Shown piece by piece: positions 1 through 10,107 of a stretch of DNA of 55,775 nucleotides; positions within the stretch are counted from its first letter, which is position 1; each line of letters starts with the position of its first letter. Under the pieces are notes generated by a model that was not told the origin of the DNA, searched no databases, and saw only the letters and a program-made list of their open reading frames with translations. Origin of the DNA: Candidatus Omnitrophota bacterium (GTDB lineage Bacteria; Ratteibacteria; UBA8468; B48-G9; JAFGKM01); assembly GCA_023819375.1 (NCBI GenBank), contig JAMWDI010000008.1:1-55775 (forward strand), given 5' to 3'. The translations under genes and the position numbers were made by a program.

Positions 1-24
1 GTATATTTTGTTATTTTAATTGAA

Positions 25-924
25 ATGATAAAGAAAGGGAATTTAAAGAAAGTTCTTTTAATTTTGGTTTTCTCATTATATGGAATAAGAACAATTTTGA
101 GAAATTATGACTGGAATGACCCTGAAAAATTTTATCTGAAGTCTTTAAAATACTCATTTTATCCCTCTTTGCTTTATGGTAATCTTTCATATCATTATTT
201 TAGAGATGGGAGATATGAAAAAAGTTTAAGTATATCTCAAAAAGCAATCTCCTTAGGGCTTAAAAATGAAACAATTCTTTATGTTTATGGACTTTCTCTT
301 TCAAAACTTGGAAAATATGATCTTGCCATTAAAGTGTTTAATGAAATTCTACAAAATAATCCTGAAAATTACGAAGTTTTAACAGAACTTGGAGAAATAT
401 ATTTTTTAAAAGGCAATTTTGACATTGCAGAAAAATTGTTAGAAAAAAGTTTAGAAATAAATCTTTTATATCCCAAAACTTATTATGTTTTAATTGAAAT
501 AAACAAATTGAGAGGAAATAAAGAAAAAATGATTAACTATATTCAAAAATTGACCTATTTAGTTTCAAATGATTTTTATCTTTACTATCTTAAAGGTTTA
601 TACTATAAAGAAACAGGAAACTATCAAAATGCTTTGAAAGAATTCAACAAGGCTTATTTAATTCTAAAAAAGAGAAATGATTTTTATTCTATGTTTAATC
701 TTGGCATACTTTTGAAAGAAATGGGTTTAATAGATAGGGCTTTAAATTTATTTTTAAAACTTAACGAAAAAAATCCTGATAATATTGAAATTATGAATGA
801 AATTGGAATATGCTATGCTCTTAAAGGAGAAAAAGCAAAAGCAAAAGAATTTTGGGAAAAAGTACTTAAAAGAAACCCAAATTATTATCCAGCAAAAGAA
901 AATTTAAAAAAGTTGAAATTTTAA
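25..924 (+). CDS. TPR-repeat protein with N-terminal membrane anchor
   Basis: Protein of 299 residues. Residues 7-25 are hydrophobic and look like an uncleaved signal anchor. From about residue 45 to the end it consists of tetratricopeptide repeats, visible as recurring Y-x-x-A/L and NPEN/NPDN/NPNY turns at roughly 34-residue spacing. TPRs are protein-interaction scaffolds, so no enzymatic role is implied. No Shine-Dalgarno sequence precedes the ATG, and the frame stays open to the left edge of the window, so an upstream start cannot be excluded; the anchor right after this Met supports it. Its stop overlaps the stop of the convergent cmk gene by a few bases. Partner proteins cannot be deduced. 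Confidence 0.75.
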   Translation: MIKKGNLKKVLLILVFSLYGIRTILRNYDWNDPEKFYLKSLKYSFYPSLLYGNLSYHYFRDGRYEKSLSISQKAISLGLKNETILYVYGLSLSKLGKYDLAIKVFNEILQNNPENYEVLTELGEIYFLKGNFDIAEKLLEKSLEINLLYPKTYYVLIEINKLRGNKEKMINYIQKLTYLVSNDFYLYYLKGLYYKETGNYQNALKEFNKAYLILKKRNDFYSMFNLGILLKEMGLIDRALNLFLKLNEKNPDNIEIMNEIGICYALKGEKAKAKEFWEKVLKRNPNYYPAKENLKKLKF

Positions 925-1601
925 TTTCCTCTTTCTTCTTTCTTTTTTTCATATAACTTAATTATTTTTTCCACAACTTCTTCAATTGTTAAATTCGTAG
1001 TATCAATATAATAGTAATCATCAGATTTTATCAGTGGAGCAATTTCTCTATTTTTATCTCTTTCATCCCTTTTAATAATTTCTTTTTTTATCTCCTCTAA
1101 ATTTATTTCAATTCCCATTCCTTTTAATTGTAAATATCTCCTTTTTGCTCTTTCTTCTACTGAAGCATCAAGAAAAATTTTTAGTTGCGCATCTGGAAAC
1201 ACTTTACTTCCTATATCTCTACCTTCCATTACAATATTATATTTTTCCCTAAAATCTCTCTGCTTTCCCCATAAAATTTGTCTGATTTCCAGAATAGAAG
1301 CGACATAATCTGAATTTTTACTTACTTCTTCTTTTCTTATTTCTTCACTTACATCCTCCCCATCAAGTAAAACTCTATATTTATCATTGTCTAACAATTC
1401 AATCTTTGTATTTTTAGCCATTTCTATTAATTTTTCTTTTTCATTCCATGGAATCCCTAATTTCATTGCTTTTAAAGTTAAAGCTCTATACATTGCCCCT
1501 GTGTCTACATATAAGAATTTTAATTTCTTCGCTACAATTTTAGCCACTGTACTTTTTCCTGCACCTGCAGGACCATCAATTGCTACAACAAAATTTTTCA
1601 T
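921..1601 (-). CDS. cmk: Cytidylate kinase
   Basis: Phosphorylates CMP and dCMP to the diphosphates with ATP, in the cytoplasm, recycling nucleotides for RNA, DNA and phospholipid synthesis. The Walker A loop GPAGAGKST lies at residues 10-18, followed by the family signature DTGAMYRA and, further on, VMEGRDIGSKVFPDA, which shapes the CMP site. The length of 226 residues is normal for the bacterial short-form enzyme. It is the last gene of the pyrH-frr-cmk series, separated from frr by three bases, so it probably has no promoter of its own. Nothing unusual is seen. Confidence 0.96.
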   Translation of the reverse strand: MKNFVVAIDGPAGAGKSTVAKIVAKKLKFLYVDTGAMYRALTLKAMKLGIPWNEKEKLIEMAKNTKIELLDNDKYRVLLDGEDVSEEIRKEEVSKNSDYVASILEIRQILWGKQRDFREKYNIVMEGRDIGSKVFPDAQLKIFLDASVEERAKRRYLQLKGMGIEINLEEIKKEIIKRDERDKNREIAPLIKSDDYYYIDTTNLTIEEVVEKIIKLYEKKKEERGN

Positions 1602-1604
1602 TTT

Positions 1605-2162
1605 TTATTCTTCCATTATTTCCTTTTCTTTATCCTTAATTTTTTTATCAATTTCTTCAATAAATTTATCTGTTAACTTTTGTATTTCTTCAGTTCCTTT
1701 AAACATATCATCTTCTGAAATCTGTTTTTCTTCCTTCGCCCTTTTTAATTGTTCATTTGCTTTCCTTCTAATTTCTCTTATTTCAATTTTTGCTTCTTCA
1801 CCCACTTTATGCAAAATTTTTACAAGTTCTTTTCTCCTTTCTTCACTTAAAGGAGGGATTGGTATTTTTATCAAATTACCATCAGAAATGGGATTAAGCC
1901 CAATATTGCTTAACTGAATTGCTTTCAAAACATTATTGTAAATATTTTTATCCCATGGTTGAATAACTATCATCTGTGGTTGAGGAATTGTTATTGTAGC
2001 AACTTGATTTATTGGCATTTTAGAACCATAACATTCAACAACAATTCCTTCTAATAATGAAATTGATGCTCTACCTGCTCTTAACTTGGCTATTTCTTTT
2101 GAGAAATATTCAACTACTCCTTTCATTTTTTCTTCTGTTTCTTTATAAATTTTATTCCTCAT
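1605..2162 (-). CDS. frr: Ribosome recycling factor
   Basis: With EF-G, splits post-termination ribosomes so that subunits can be reused. The product of 185 residues matches the family length and has the typical helical-bundle sequence: KLRAGRAS near the start, then the MPINQVATI and IQPWDK segments, [24 protein letters not shown], and a charged C-terminal helix. The frame can be extended upstream to 2186, but the ATG at 2162 is preceded by a GGGGGAG Shine-Dalgarno sequence and gives the expected N-terminus. That start lies inside the end of pyrH (11-bp overlap), which suggests translational coupling. pyrH-frr adjacency is conserved in many bacteria. Confidence 0.96.
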   Translation of the reverse strand: MRNKIYKETEEKMKGVVEYFSKEIAKLRAGRASISLLEGIVVECYGSKMPINQVATITIPQPQMIVIQPWDKNIYNNVLKAIQLSNIGLNPISDGNLIKIPIPPLSEERRKELVKILHKVGEEAKIEIREIRRKANEQLKRAKEEKQISEDDMFKGTEEIQKLTDKFIEEIDKKIKDKEKEIMEE

Positions 2163-2886
2163 TAACTCCCCCTTTTTCACAAACAATTGTTTTTATACCT
2201 TTACCAAGAATTATCTTTTTGATATTTCCTTTTTTAAAAAGATTAAAAACAACAATTGGAATTTTATATTCCATACACAGTGAAATGGCAGTGCTATCCA
2301 TTATTTTAAGTCGTTTTTGTAGTATTTCAAGGTAAGTCAATTTGTTATATCTCTTTGCATTTGGAAATTTTAAAGGGTCTGCTGAATATATACCATCTAC
2401 CTTTGTTGCTTTTAAAATAACTTCTGCTTTTATTTCAATTGCTTTTAATGCTGCTGCAGTATCTGTTGTAAAATAGGGATTACCTGTCCCACCCACAAAA
2501 ATCACTATTCTTCCTTTTTCAAGATGTCTTATTGCTCTTCTTCTGATGTAAGGTTCACAAAATTGCCTCATTTCAAATGCACTCTGAACTCTTGTTTCAA
2601 GTCCCAGTTTTTCAAGAGAATTTTGTAAAGCAAGACCATTTATTACAGTCGCAAGCATTCCCATATAGTCTGCAGTAACTGGTTCAATAACCTCTTTATC
2701 TCTTTCACTTCCTCTATAAATATTCCCACCACCAACAACAAGACCTATTTCACACCCCAATTCCCATATACTTTTAATCTCTTCAGAAATAGACATTAAT
2801 GCTTTTGTACTTATTCCACCTTTTTCTTCTCCTTGAAATGCCTCTCCTGAAAGTTTTAAAAGAATTCTTTTATATAATGGTTTCAT
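2152..2886 (-). CDS. pyrH: UMP kinase (bacterial hexameric type)
   Basis: Converts UMP to UDP with ATP. The protein belongs to the amino-acid-kinase fold rather than the P-loop kinase family: residues 8-20 read [13 protein letters not shown], a glycine-rich [12 protein letters not shown] loop follows, and [15 protein letters not shown] lies in the second half, all diagnostic for PyrH. The length of 244 residues is normal. The start overlaps the stop of metG by four bases and the end overlaps frr, so metG-pyrH-frr-cmk is probably co-transcribed. UMP kinases of this class are usually controlled allosterically by GTP and UTP. Confidence 0.96.
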   Translation of the reverse strand: MKPLYKRILLKLSGEAFQGEEKGGISTKALMSISEEIKSIWELGCEIGLVVGGGNIYRGSERDKEVIEPVTADYMGMLATVINGLALQNSLEKLGLETRVQSAFEMRQFCEPYIRRRAIRHLEKGRIVIFVGGTGNPYFTTDTAAALKAIEIKAEVILKATKVDGIYSADPLKFPNAKRYNKLTYLEILQKRLKIMDSTAISLCMEYKIPIVVFNLFKKGNIKKIILGKGIKTIVCEKGGVNEE

Positions 2887-4367
2887 TTTTTCCTATAAAA
2901 AATTATCTCTCTTTTACCAATTTTAATTCTTCCAGTATATTTAACTTTCAAATTCTCAAACTTATCAATTTCTTTTCTCTCAAGTCCTAACATTTCAGCC
3001 ATTTTTTCACAAGTTTCAGGAATAAAGGGTCTTAGTAAAATCAAAAGATTTCTTATTCCATAAAAAACTGAAACCATTGTTTTTTTAGCATTCTCATTAT
3101 CTTCTCTCCATGGTGCTTTTTCATCAAGATATTTATTTAAATATATCATTAATTTCCATATTTCTTCAATACCTTCAGAAAAAGACAAATTTTCCATCTT
3201 CTCGCTATATTTTTTATATACTTCTTCTGATAGATTTATAATACTCTCATCAATTTCGTCTTCTGGAAGGAAGCCATTCCATTTTTTTTCAATTAAATTC
3301 AAACTTCTGTTCAATAAATTTCCAAAATCATTTACAAGATCACTGTTATATCTTTTTTTAAAATTCTCTTCCGAAAATTCACCATCAAGTCCAAATGGAA
3401 CTTCTCTTAAAAGAAAAAATCTAAAAGGATCAACTCCATATTCTTTAATATAATATTCAGGAGATATAATATTACCTTTAGATTTTGAAATTTTCTCCTT
3501 TCCTGAAATCCACCATCCATGAGCAAAAATTTTCTTTGGTTGAGGTAGGTTAAGAGCAAAGATTATGGCAGGCCAAACAATATAATGAAATCTCATAATG
3601 TCCTTTCCTATTAGTTGAACATCTGGGGGCCAATATTTCTGAAAAGTTTGGTCATCATAAAGATATCCTATCCCACTTAAATAATTTAAAAGTGCATCAA
3701 ACCATACATAGATAGTATATTTTTCTTCTGTAGGTGACTCTATTCCCCATACTACATTTTTTCTTGTGACACTAATGTCAATTAATCCTTTTTTTATAAA
3801 ATTTAAAATTTCATTTTTTCTAAAATCTGGTTTCACAATATCACTTTTTTCAATAAGTTCTTCAAGTTGTTTCTGGTATAAAGACAATTTGAAAAAATAA
3901 GATGGTTCAGAAATTTCTTTAACAGGCCTATTACAATCAGGGCATACAGGATTTTTTGCTTCTTCTACATTTACATAACTCTCACAATGGACACAATAGA
4001 ACCCTTTATATTCTCCCTTATAAAGTTCTCCTTTATCAAGAAGTTTTTTAAAAACCTTTTTTACTACTTCTTCATGCTCTTTTTCTGTTGTTCTTATGAA
4101 TCTGTCATAAGAAATATTTATTTTCTTCCACATCTCTTTAAAAATGCTTGAAACTCTATCTGTAAGTTCAACAGGTGAGATTCCTTCTTTTTCTGCCGTT
4201 TCATAAATTTTCTGTCCATGTTCATCTGTTCCTGTCAAGAAAAAAACATCATAATCTTTCATTCTATAAAATCGTGCCAAACAATCTGCAGCAACAGTTG
4301 TATATGTATGACCTATATGAGGTTCAGCATTTACATAATATAACGGTGTTGTTATATAAAATTTCAT
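2883..4367 (-). CDS. metG: Methionyl-tRNA synthetase
   Basis: Charges tRNA-Met with methionine. Class I signatures are intact: HIGH at residues 17-20 and KISKS at 292-296 (the KMSKS loop). Cysteines 125, 128, 142 and 145 form the CxxC...CxxC zinc knuckle of the connective domain. At 494 residues it lacks the C-terminal tRNA-binding (Trbp111-like) domain found in many bacterial enzymes, so it is the short form; that domain may exist as a separate gene elsewhere. The gene overlaps both ricT upstream and pyrH downstream by four bases. Confidence 0.96.
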   Translation of the reverse strand: MKFYITTPLYYVNAEPHIGHTYTTVAADCLARFYRMKDYDVFFLTGTDEHGQKIYETAEKEGISPVELTDRVSSIFKEMWKKINISYDRFIRTTEKEHEEVVKKVFKKLLDKGELYKGEYKGFYCVHCESYVNVEEAKNPVCPDCNRPVKEISEPSYFFKLSLYQKQLEELIEKSDIVKPDFRKNEILNFIKKGLIDISVTRKNVVWGIESPTEEKYTIYVWFDALLNYLSGIGYLYDDQTFQKYWPPDVQLIGKDIMRFHYIVWPAIIFALNLPQPKKIFAHGWWISGKEKISKSKGNIISPEYYIKEYGVDPFRFFLLREVPFGLDGEFSEENFKKRYNSDLVNDFGNLLNRSLNLIEKKWNGFLPEDEIDESIINLSEEVYKKYSEKMENLSFSEGIEEIWKLMIYLNKYLDEKAPWREDNENAKKTMVSVFYGIRNLLILLRPFIPETCEKMAEMLGLERKEIDKFENLKVKYTGRIKIGKREIIFYRKK

Positions 4368-5029
4368 TTTTTTTCAACTTTTTCTTTTGTATAATATTCT
4401 TCTTCGTAATTAAGGCAACACAATAATCTACCACATAAACCTGTTATTTTGTTTACATCTAAAGGTAGTTTTTGATTTTTTACCATTTTCATAGTTATTG
4501 ATTCAAATTCCTTAAGAAAAGTAAAACAACATAATTCTCTTCCACAAATTCCATATCCTCCTTTTATTTTTGCCTCATCTCTTAATCCTATTTGTCTCAT
4601 TTCAATTCTACAATTAAAAATTTTTGCAAGATCTCTTACTAATTTTCTAAAATCAATCCTTCCTTCTGCCCAGTAATAAAAAGTAACTTTAGTTTTATCG
4701 TATGAAAAATCTACATCAATAAGACGCATTGGGAGATTATAACTTTTTATCTTTTCAAGACATATATTGTAGGCTTCTTTTTTTTTCTCATTGTTTTCCT
4801 GAATTATTATAAGGTCTCTCTCATTCAATTTTCTTAAAACTCTACCTGAAATGACTGGAGAAAAAATTCCTTTTGATTCAAAAATTTTATAGATTTTTCC
4901 ATAATCAATCCTTCCTTGTGTAAATTCAACCAAAACCAAGTCTTTAATTTTTACATCAATTTCAGGTGGTAACCTAAAATAAAGATGTTTTTCTACTTTT
5001 CTTATTTCTATTTCTGCGACTCTATCCAT
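4364..5029 (-). CDS. ricT: PSP1-domain protein, RicT/YaaT-like
   Basis: The 221-residue protein has the PSP1 C-terminal domain with its cysteine pattern: C162, C167, C168 in GICGRELCC and C199, C204, C205 in GLCGRLLCC. In Bacillus subtilis RicT (YaaT) joins RicA and RicF in a complex that carries iron-sulfur clusters and promotes RNase Y-dependent mRNA processing; whether partners exist here is not visible. All six cysteines are present, so cluster binding is plausible. It overlaps metG by four bases and the upstream membrane-protein gene by 22. A position close to a methionyl-tRNA synthetase gene is also seen for yaaT in Bacillus. Confidence 0.85.
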   Translation of the reverse strand: MDRVAEIEIRKVEKHLYFRLPPEIDVKIKDLVLVEFTQGRIDYGKIYKIFESKGIFSPVISGRVLRKLNERDLIIIQENNEKKKEAYNICLEKIKSYNLPMRLIDVDFSYDKTKVTFYYWAEGRIDFRKLVRDLAKIFNCRIEMRQIGLRDEAKIKGGYGICGRELCCFTFLKEFESITMKMVKNQKLPLDVNKITGLCGRLLCCLNYEEEYYTKEKVEKK

Positions 5030-6822
5030 TTTTCTATTTCATCTATAAGAATGCCTTCTTCTATGTTGACACCTTTTAAATTTTTGCTTTTTTCATAAAA
5101 ATATTTAAATTCCTTTTCTTTTCCATATTTTTTATAAAATCTTGCCACTTCAAGATTATACAATTTTTTATTTGGATATATTTCAATAAGTTTCAAATAA
5201 AATTTTTCTGCCTTTTCAAAATTTCCAAGATTTTCATAAATAGAAGCCAACCTTTTAAAACCTTTAATTAAATAAGGATTCAAATAAACTGCTTTCAATA
5301 AATCTGAAATTCCTTTTTCCAAATATTCAGTATTCTCCTTTACTCTCCAGATATTAATATAAACATCACTTCTATCTATATAAATCTCAAAATTTTTATT
5401 ATACCAACTTTCTGCTAAATTAAGATAATAAATTTTTGCCTCCAAACTTTTTTCCTTTACTGCATATCTTTTTCTGCATATTTCTTCTGAAATTTCATAT
5501 CTTAAAAGCGTTACAAAACATAAGATATTTAAAATTATAATAAAACAAAGAACCATTTTTGTCAATCTTTGCTTAATCTCTTTTTCTTTACTATAAATTA
5601 TGGCTCCCAAAATAAAAAAAATAATTGCTAATGAGGGATCTGAAAAATCAAAATCTACAAAATTATGAAGTAAGAACGAGATTAGAGAATAAGAAATACC
5701 AAAATTAAAATTTCTAAATTTTTCGTTTTTGAATCCTTTCAATATAACCATAACCAGAAATATAAAAAGTAAACTAATTCCTAAAAATCCAGTTTCAGCA
5801 GCAGTTTCAAAAAACAAATTATGAGCATGTTTAACTTCAAGTCCTTCTGGGAGTTTATATTTAGGAAAATAGTATTGAAAATTTTCTGCTCCTATACCTA
5901 AAATTGGTTTATATAATATCATTTTCCAAGTTGCTTTCCAGTAATAAACTCTATCTACAAAAGAGTGGATATGTGGCAATTTTCCAAATTTATATCCCAG
6001 ATAAAAGAAAAGAATTTCAAAAAAAATAAGCAAAGGCAATATTTTTTTAAATTTTTTTGGTCCAAATAAAAAATTTAAAAAAATTATATGAAAAACAAAA
6101 AGAAGTACAAAAAAACCTCCAACCGATTCTGTGAAGTACAAATTTATAATACAAAGAAATATTAAAAAAAGAGAAAAAAACCTTATAAGTCTCAAATTTT
6201 TAAAATCTATATTGTCCAAAAAAATAAAATAAAGAAAAGGAAGAATGGTTATAAGAAAACCAGCATAGATATTAGGATATGCAAATGTAGAAAAAACTCT
6301 ATTACTTTCCAATCTATGAAAGAAGGTGGGGGTAAAATATTTTGCAAATTCGGGATGTTGTGACATTAAAAACTTATAATTTTCCAATAAAAATTTTCTT
6401 GTCTCTTCAAACCCCCAAAAACGTTGATAAATGCCATAGATACAAATAAAAAAAATTGAAAAGAGATAAAATAAAAGAAAAACTTCAAGTCTATTTTTTT
6501 CTCTAATTAAATTTTTTAAAAGAATGTAAAAAGAAAGGTAAGTAGCAATGTAAGAGTTAAAACGGATACCTGTTCCCTTTATCTCAGAAAAAAAAGAAGA
6601 AAAAATTGAAATAATTAAAAAAAACAAAAGGAAAATTTCTGACAGTTCAATTTTAACTTTTGAAAAATTCTTCAAAACAAATAAAAAGAAAATAAAAAAA
6701 ATGAAAAGGGTAAAAATAAGATTAAAAAGAGGGTAGGTAAGACCGTCAAAAATAAACCTGAGAAAAATCAAAAAAAAGATAAAGTATAAAATTATTTCAT
6801 CAAAAATTTTCTTTTTTTTCAT
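5008..6822 (-). CDS. Wzy/O-antigen-ligase-like membrane protein with C-terminal TPRs
   Basis: Membrane protein of 604 residues with about a dozen hydrophobic segments over residues 8-440. The central region around WKATWKMILYKPILGIG and the following HAHNLFFETAAETGFLG is the hallmark of the O-antigen ligase/polymerase (Wzy_C, PF04932) family, which joins or polymerises lipid-linked glycans at the periplasmic face. The last 150 residues form TPR-like helices (ENLGNFEKAEKFYLKLIEIYPN), a fusion often seen in this family. It is wedged between pyrD and ricT with overlaps on both sides, and no glycosyltransferase genes are adjacent. Polymerase, O-antigen ligase and protein-glycan ligase functions cannot be told apart from sequence. 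Confidence 0.8.
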   Translation of the reverse strand: MKKKKIFDEIILYFIFFLIFLRFIFDGLTYPLFNLIFTLFIFFIFFLFVLKNFSKVKIELSEIFLLFFLIISIFSSFFSEIKGTGIRFNSYIATYLSFYILLKNLIREKNRLEVFLLFYLFSIFFICIYGIYQRFWGFEETRKFLLENYKFLMSQHPEFAKYFTPTFFHRLESNRVFSTFAYPNIYAGFLITILPFLYFIFLDNIDFKNLRLIRFFSLFLIFLCIINLYFTESVGGFFVLLFVFHIIFLNFLFGPKKFKKILPLLIFFEILFFYLGYKFGKLPHIHSFVDRVYYWKATWKMILYKPILGIGAENFQYYFPKYKLPEGLEVKHAHNLFFETAAETGFLGISLLFIFLVMVILKGFKNEKFRNFNFGISYSLISFLLHNFVDFDFSDPSLAIIFFILGAIIYSKEKEIKQRLTKMVLCFIIILNILCFVTLLRYEISEEICRKRYAVKEKSLEAKIYYLNLAESWYNKNFEIYIDRSDVYINIWRVKENTEYLEKGISDLLKAVYLNPYLIKGFKRLASIYENLGNFEKAEKFYLKLIEIYPNKKLYNLEVARFYKKYGKEKEFKYFYEKSKNLKGVNIEEGILIDEIEKWIESQK

Positions 6823-7714
6823 TTAACAAACCTATCATTTCTCTTATACTTTTAAATTTATTTTTTCTTAAGAAATTTTTTAGAGTTTTATAAATATCAT
6901 CTATTATTTGGGGATTTGAATAAAAACCACTTCCAATTCCAATAGCAGAAGCACCAACTAAAAAATATTCTATCGCATCAAGTCCACATGTGATACCACC
7001 CATACCTATAATTGGAATATTTACAACCTTATAGACATCATACACGCATTTAAGACCAACAGGTTTTATAGAAGGACCTGATAAACCTCCATCAATTACT
7101 CTCATTTTTTTAAAATCAACAGCAAGACCTTTAATGGTATTTATAAGAGATAATATATCCGCCCCACCTTCCTCAGCAGAAATTGCAATTTCTTTTATCT
7201 CTGTAACGTTAGGAGTAAGTTTCACTATTACAGGAATATCAGTTTCATTTTTGACACTTTTAACAATTTTAAACGTCAATTCAGAACTTTGAGAAATCAT
7301 CTTTTTTTCATTCTCAAAATTTGGACAGGAAAGATTTAATTCTATAGCATCAATCCTTTTTTTTGAAACAATCTTTATAATTTCAACAAATTCTTTTTCT
7401 GATCTTCCCGAAATACTTACAAAAACTCTTTTATATTTTTTTCTTAATTTTGGAAAAATATTTCTCATAAAATAAAAAACACCAGGATTTTGCAATCCAA
7501 TTCTATTAATCATCCCATAATTTGTTTCATAAATTCTTGGTTGAGGATTCCCAGGCCAAGGTTCATATGTTATTGTTTTTGTAACTATGGCTCCTATTTT
7601 TCTTTCATCAATAAATTTTATATTTTCATTCCCAAAACCAAATATTCCACTACATAAAATTAAAGGACTGTTAAGTTTTATTTTCCCCAAGGTAATTTCT
7701 AAATTTAATCCCAT
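6800..7714 (-). CDS. pyrD: Dihydroorotate dehydrogenase B, catalytic subunit
   Basis: Oxidises dihydroorotate to orotate in pyrimidine synthesis, using FMN and passing electrons to PyrK and then NAD+. The 304-residue barrel has NLSCPN with the class 1 catalytic base Cys130, KTITYEPWPGNPQPRI for the substrate lid, and the C-terminal GMGGI and GASAIGIGSGF phosphate-binding loops for FMN. The neighbouring pyrK, overlapping by 10 bases, identifies it as type 1B rather than fumarate-dependent 1A. No other pyr biosynthetic genes are nearby apart from the kinase gene pyrH. Confidence 0.95.
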   Translation of the reverse strand: MGLNLEITLGKIKLNSPLILCSGIFGFGNENIKFIDERKIGAIVTKTITYEPWPGNPQPRIYETNYGMINRIGLQNPGVFYFMRNIFPKLRKKYKRVFVSISGRSEKEFVEIIKIVSKKRIDAIELNLSCPNFENEKKMISQSSELTFKIVKSVKNETDIPVIVKLTPNVTEIKEIAISAEEGGADILSLINTIKGLAVDFKKMRVIDGGLSGPSIKPVGLKCVYDVYKVVNIPIIGMGGITCGLDAIEYFLVGASAIGIGSGFYSNPQIIDDIYKTLKNFLRKNKFKSIREMIGLLNEKKENF

Positions 7715-8451
7715 ATTATTTCACTTGCTTTAAAAACTGGTCCATCCTTACAAACTCTTTTATATTCATAACCATTATTTTTTCTTATTCTTATTACACA
7801 TCCATAACACAAACCCATACCACATGCCATGTAATTTTCAACCGATATATAAACAGGAATATTTTCTGAATAAATTGACAACTTTTTTAAAAGAATTTCT
7901 GGCCCTGCACCATATATTACTTGAAAATTTTCTTCAAAATTTTTAAAAACATCAAAAATATTTCCCTTTTTTCCATAACTTCCATTATCTGTTGAAAATA
8001 TGTAATTTATACCTGTTAAAAGTAATTTGAAAAATATTAAATTTTTATCCCTTGCCCCATAAAAAAAATATACATCATTACCATATTTTTTGAGTACTTT
8101 TGACAAAAAAATTAAAGGAGCAATGCCTGTTCCTCCACCAATAATACATACTTTCTTATTTTTATATATTGGAAAAAAATTTCCACAAGGACCAAGAATA
8201 TCTAAAAATTCTCCTTTTTTCTTTTTTCTCAATTCATCTGTTCCTTTTCCAACAACTTTGTAAATAATACCTATTTTTTCTCTATCAAAAAGTGCAATAG
8301 AAAATGGCCTTCTAAGAAAATTATTTCCAATTTTTATATGAATAAAATTACCTGGTTTAAAAATTTTTTTGAAATTGTTTTCTAAAATAAGAAAATAATA
8401 ATTGCCGGACAGGTTTTCATTTTTTAAAATTTTACAGATTTTTCTTTCCAT
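7705..8451 (-). CDS. pyrK: Dihydroorotate dehydrogenase B, electron transfer subunit
   Basis: Ferredoxin-reductase-like subunit that carries electrons from the PyrD FMN to NAD+. Residues 47-52, RRPFSI, are the FAD-binding motif; GGGTGIAPL at 105-113 begins the NAD-binding domain; C210, C215, C218 and C234 ligate the [2Fe-2S] cluster in the order expected for PyrK. The length of 248 residues is usual. It is the first gene of the minus-strand run, with a 48-bp divergent intergenic region to the oxidoreductase gene at 8500. No clear PyrR-type attenuator is visible in that short gap. Confidence 0.94.
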   Translation of the reverse strand: MERKICKILKNENLSGNYYFLILENNFKKIFKPGNFIHIKIGNNFLRRPFSIALFDREKIGIIYKVVGKGTDELRKKKKGEFLDILGPCGNFFPIYKNKKVCIIGGGTGIAPLIFLSKVLKKYGNDVYFFYGARDKNLIFFKLLLTGINYIFSTDNGSYGKKGNIFDVFKNFEENFQVIYGAGPEILLKKLSIYSENIPVYISVENYMACGMGLCYGCVIRIRKNNGYEYKRVCKDGPVFKASEIIWD

Positions 8452-8499
8452 TTGATTTTATGATAACATAAATATTTAAAAAATTAAAAGGAGGGAAAA

Positions 8500-9477
8500 A
8501 TGGAAATAAAAATAGGATTTATTGGATGTGGAGGAATAGGAAAAGCCCATATGATGCGACTATCCAAAATAGAAAATGTTAAACTTGTTGCTTTTTGTGA
8601 TCTTGAGGAAAATTTGGCAAAAGAATGCGCAAATTTATATAATGGAAATCCATATACAGACTTTAGAAGAATGTTTGATAATGAAAAAATTGATGCTTGT
8701 TATATTTGCGTTCCTCCTTTTGCTCATATTGGACAAGAGGAAGAATGTATAGAAAGAAATATTCCTTTTTTTATTGAAAAACCAATTCATTTAGATTTAA
8801 ATAAGGCTAAAGAAATTGCAAAAAAAATTGAAGAGAAAAAATTAATAACTTCTGTAGGATATGTTTTAAGATATTTTGATATAGTTGAACAATTAAAAGA
8901 AAAAACAAAAGAAGAAAAAATAGGGCTTGTAAGAGGGAAGTATTATGGAGAAGTTCCTGGTGAAGGTAAAAAATTATGGATCATAAGAAAAGATATGTCA
9001 GGAGGACAATTAATAGAACAGGCAACACATATAGTTGATCTAATGAGATATTTATGTGGTGAAATAGAAGAAGTTTTTGCTTATAAATTTGAAGGCATCA
9101 ATAATAAAATTTATCCAGAATATAATGTTGAAGATGCTCTCACTCTGACAATGAAATTTAAAAATGGAATAATTGGAAATTTAAGTTGCACTTGGTTATG
9201 GAAAGGATATGATAGTGAGATTGAAATTATTGGGAAAAATGTTCTTTTTACTTATAAGGGAAATGGGATTACAATTAATAAAGGATCTAAAGTTGAACAT
9301 TACTTTTCAAAAATTGATCCTATGTATGAAGAAGACGTTGCTTTCATAAAAAGTGTAAAAGAAAATAATCCCAAATATATAAAATCAAATTACAATGATG
9401 GCTTGAAAACACTTGAAGTAACACTTAAAGGACATGAAAGTATAGAAAAAAATCAGCCAATCAAAATTACTTCTTAA
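8500..9477 (+). CDS. Gfo/Idh/MocA family NAD(P)-dependent oxidoreductase
   Basis: The 325-residue protein begins with a Rossmann fold (GFIGCGGIGKAH at residues 6-17) and carries the family signature EKP at 93-95, with a C-terminal alpha/beta dimerisation domain including GGQLIEQATHIVDLMRYLCG, where the histidine is a likely catalytic residue. Members oxidise or reduce sugars, inositols or sugar nucleotides. Substrate cannot be inferred: the neighbours are lipid genes, not a sugar operon. A good AAGGAGGG ribosome binding site precedes the ATG. It is divergent from pyrK. Confidence 0.88.
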   Translation: MEIKIGFIGCGGIGKAHMMRLSKIENVKLVAFCDLEENLAKECANLYNGNPYTDFRRMFDNEKIDACYICVPPFAHIGQEEECIERNIPFFIEKPIHLDLNKAKEIAKKIEEKKLITSVGYVLRYFDIVEQLKEKTKEEKIGLVRGKYYGEVPGEGKKLWIIRKDMSGGQLIEQATHIVDLMRYLCGEIEEVFAYKFEGINNKIYPEYNVEDALTLTMKFKNGIIGNLSCTWLWKGYDSEIEIIGKNVLFTYKGNGITINKGSKVEHYFSKIDPMYEEDVAFIKSVKENNPKYIKSNYNDGLKTLEVTLKGHESIEKNQPIKITS

Positions 9478-9490
9478 TTCATATTTATTC

Positions 9491-9520
9491 TTGACCCATA
9501 ATAGAAAATTACATTAAAAT
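9491..9520 (+). promoter_or_regulatory. Sigma-70-type promoter for plsY, predicted near-leaderless
   Basis: TTGACC at 9491-9496, an 18-bp spacer, then TAAAAT at 9515-9520. The ATG of plsY is only eight bases after the -10 box and has no Shine-Dalgarno sequence. Transcription starting six to seven bases after the -10 would give an mRNA with almost no leader. Confidence 0.6.
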
Positions 9521-9528
9521 ATAAACTG

Positions 9529-10104
9529 ATGGTATTAATTTTCATGATTATTGGTTATTTAATTGGAAGTATATCTTTTGCTTATCTCTTTACATACTTT
9601 CTTACAGGAAAGGATATACGAAAAATAGGAACTGGAAATCCTGGTGCTGCTAATGTTGCAAGATGTGTTGGGAAAAAATGGGGTATAATTGTCTGGATCT
9701 CTGATACTATTAAAGGAATATTTCCAATGTTTCTTGCCAAAAAATATGGAATAAATAACTTTGTACTCCTTACACTTATTGGATCTTCAGCCATTATAGG
9801 ACATTGTTATTCTATCTTTCTGAAATTTAAGGGAGGGAAAGGTGCTGCTACAAGTGGAGGTGTAATTTTATATCTTATGCCCAAATTATTCCCTTTGGTT
9901 ATTATTTTGTGGTTTTTGGCTCAAAAAATTAATCCACGTTCTCCTAAAATATTACTTTCAAGTATTTTAATTTTTTTTATATTTTTAGGTATTTTCTATA
10001 GAAGTTATTTCTTTTCTTTAAGTTTTTCAACTCTCATTCTAATAATAGTTGGCGCAATCATTAACAGGGATGTAATTGAGGAGATTAGAAATAAAGGAAA
10101 ATAA
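9529..10104 (+). CDS. plsY: Acyl-phosphate:glycerol-3-phosphate acyltransferase
   Basis: Inner-membrane enzyme that makes lysophosphatidic acid from acyl-phosphate, the first committed step of phospholipid synthesis. Family motifs are visible: GYLIGSISFAY near the start, GTGNPGAANVAR in the first cytoplasmic loop, and HCYSIFLKFKGGKGAATSGG in the next, with about five membrane segments over 191 residues. It is followed after three bases by a lipid-kinase-like gene and then a patatin, forming a lipid-metabolism run. Its partner PlsX, which makes the acyl-phosphate, is not in the window. Confidence 0.94.
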   Translation: MVLIFMIIGYLIGSISFAYLFTYFLTGKDIRKIGTGNPGAANVARCVGKKWGIIVWISDTIKGIFPMFLAKKYGINNFVLLTLIGSSAIIGHCYSIFLKFKGGKGAATSGGVILYLMPKLFPLVIILWFLAQKINPRSPKILLSSILIFFIFLGIFYRSYFFSLSFSTLILIIVGAIINRDVIEEIRNKGK

Positions 10105-10107
10105 AAA

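Noticed and set aside
1387-1917. 176-residue plus-strand frame opposite cmk and frr
   Set aside because: Overlaps two well-supported genes and has the low-complexity F/S/I composition of antisense frames.
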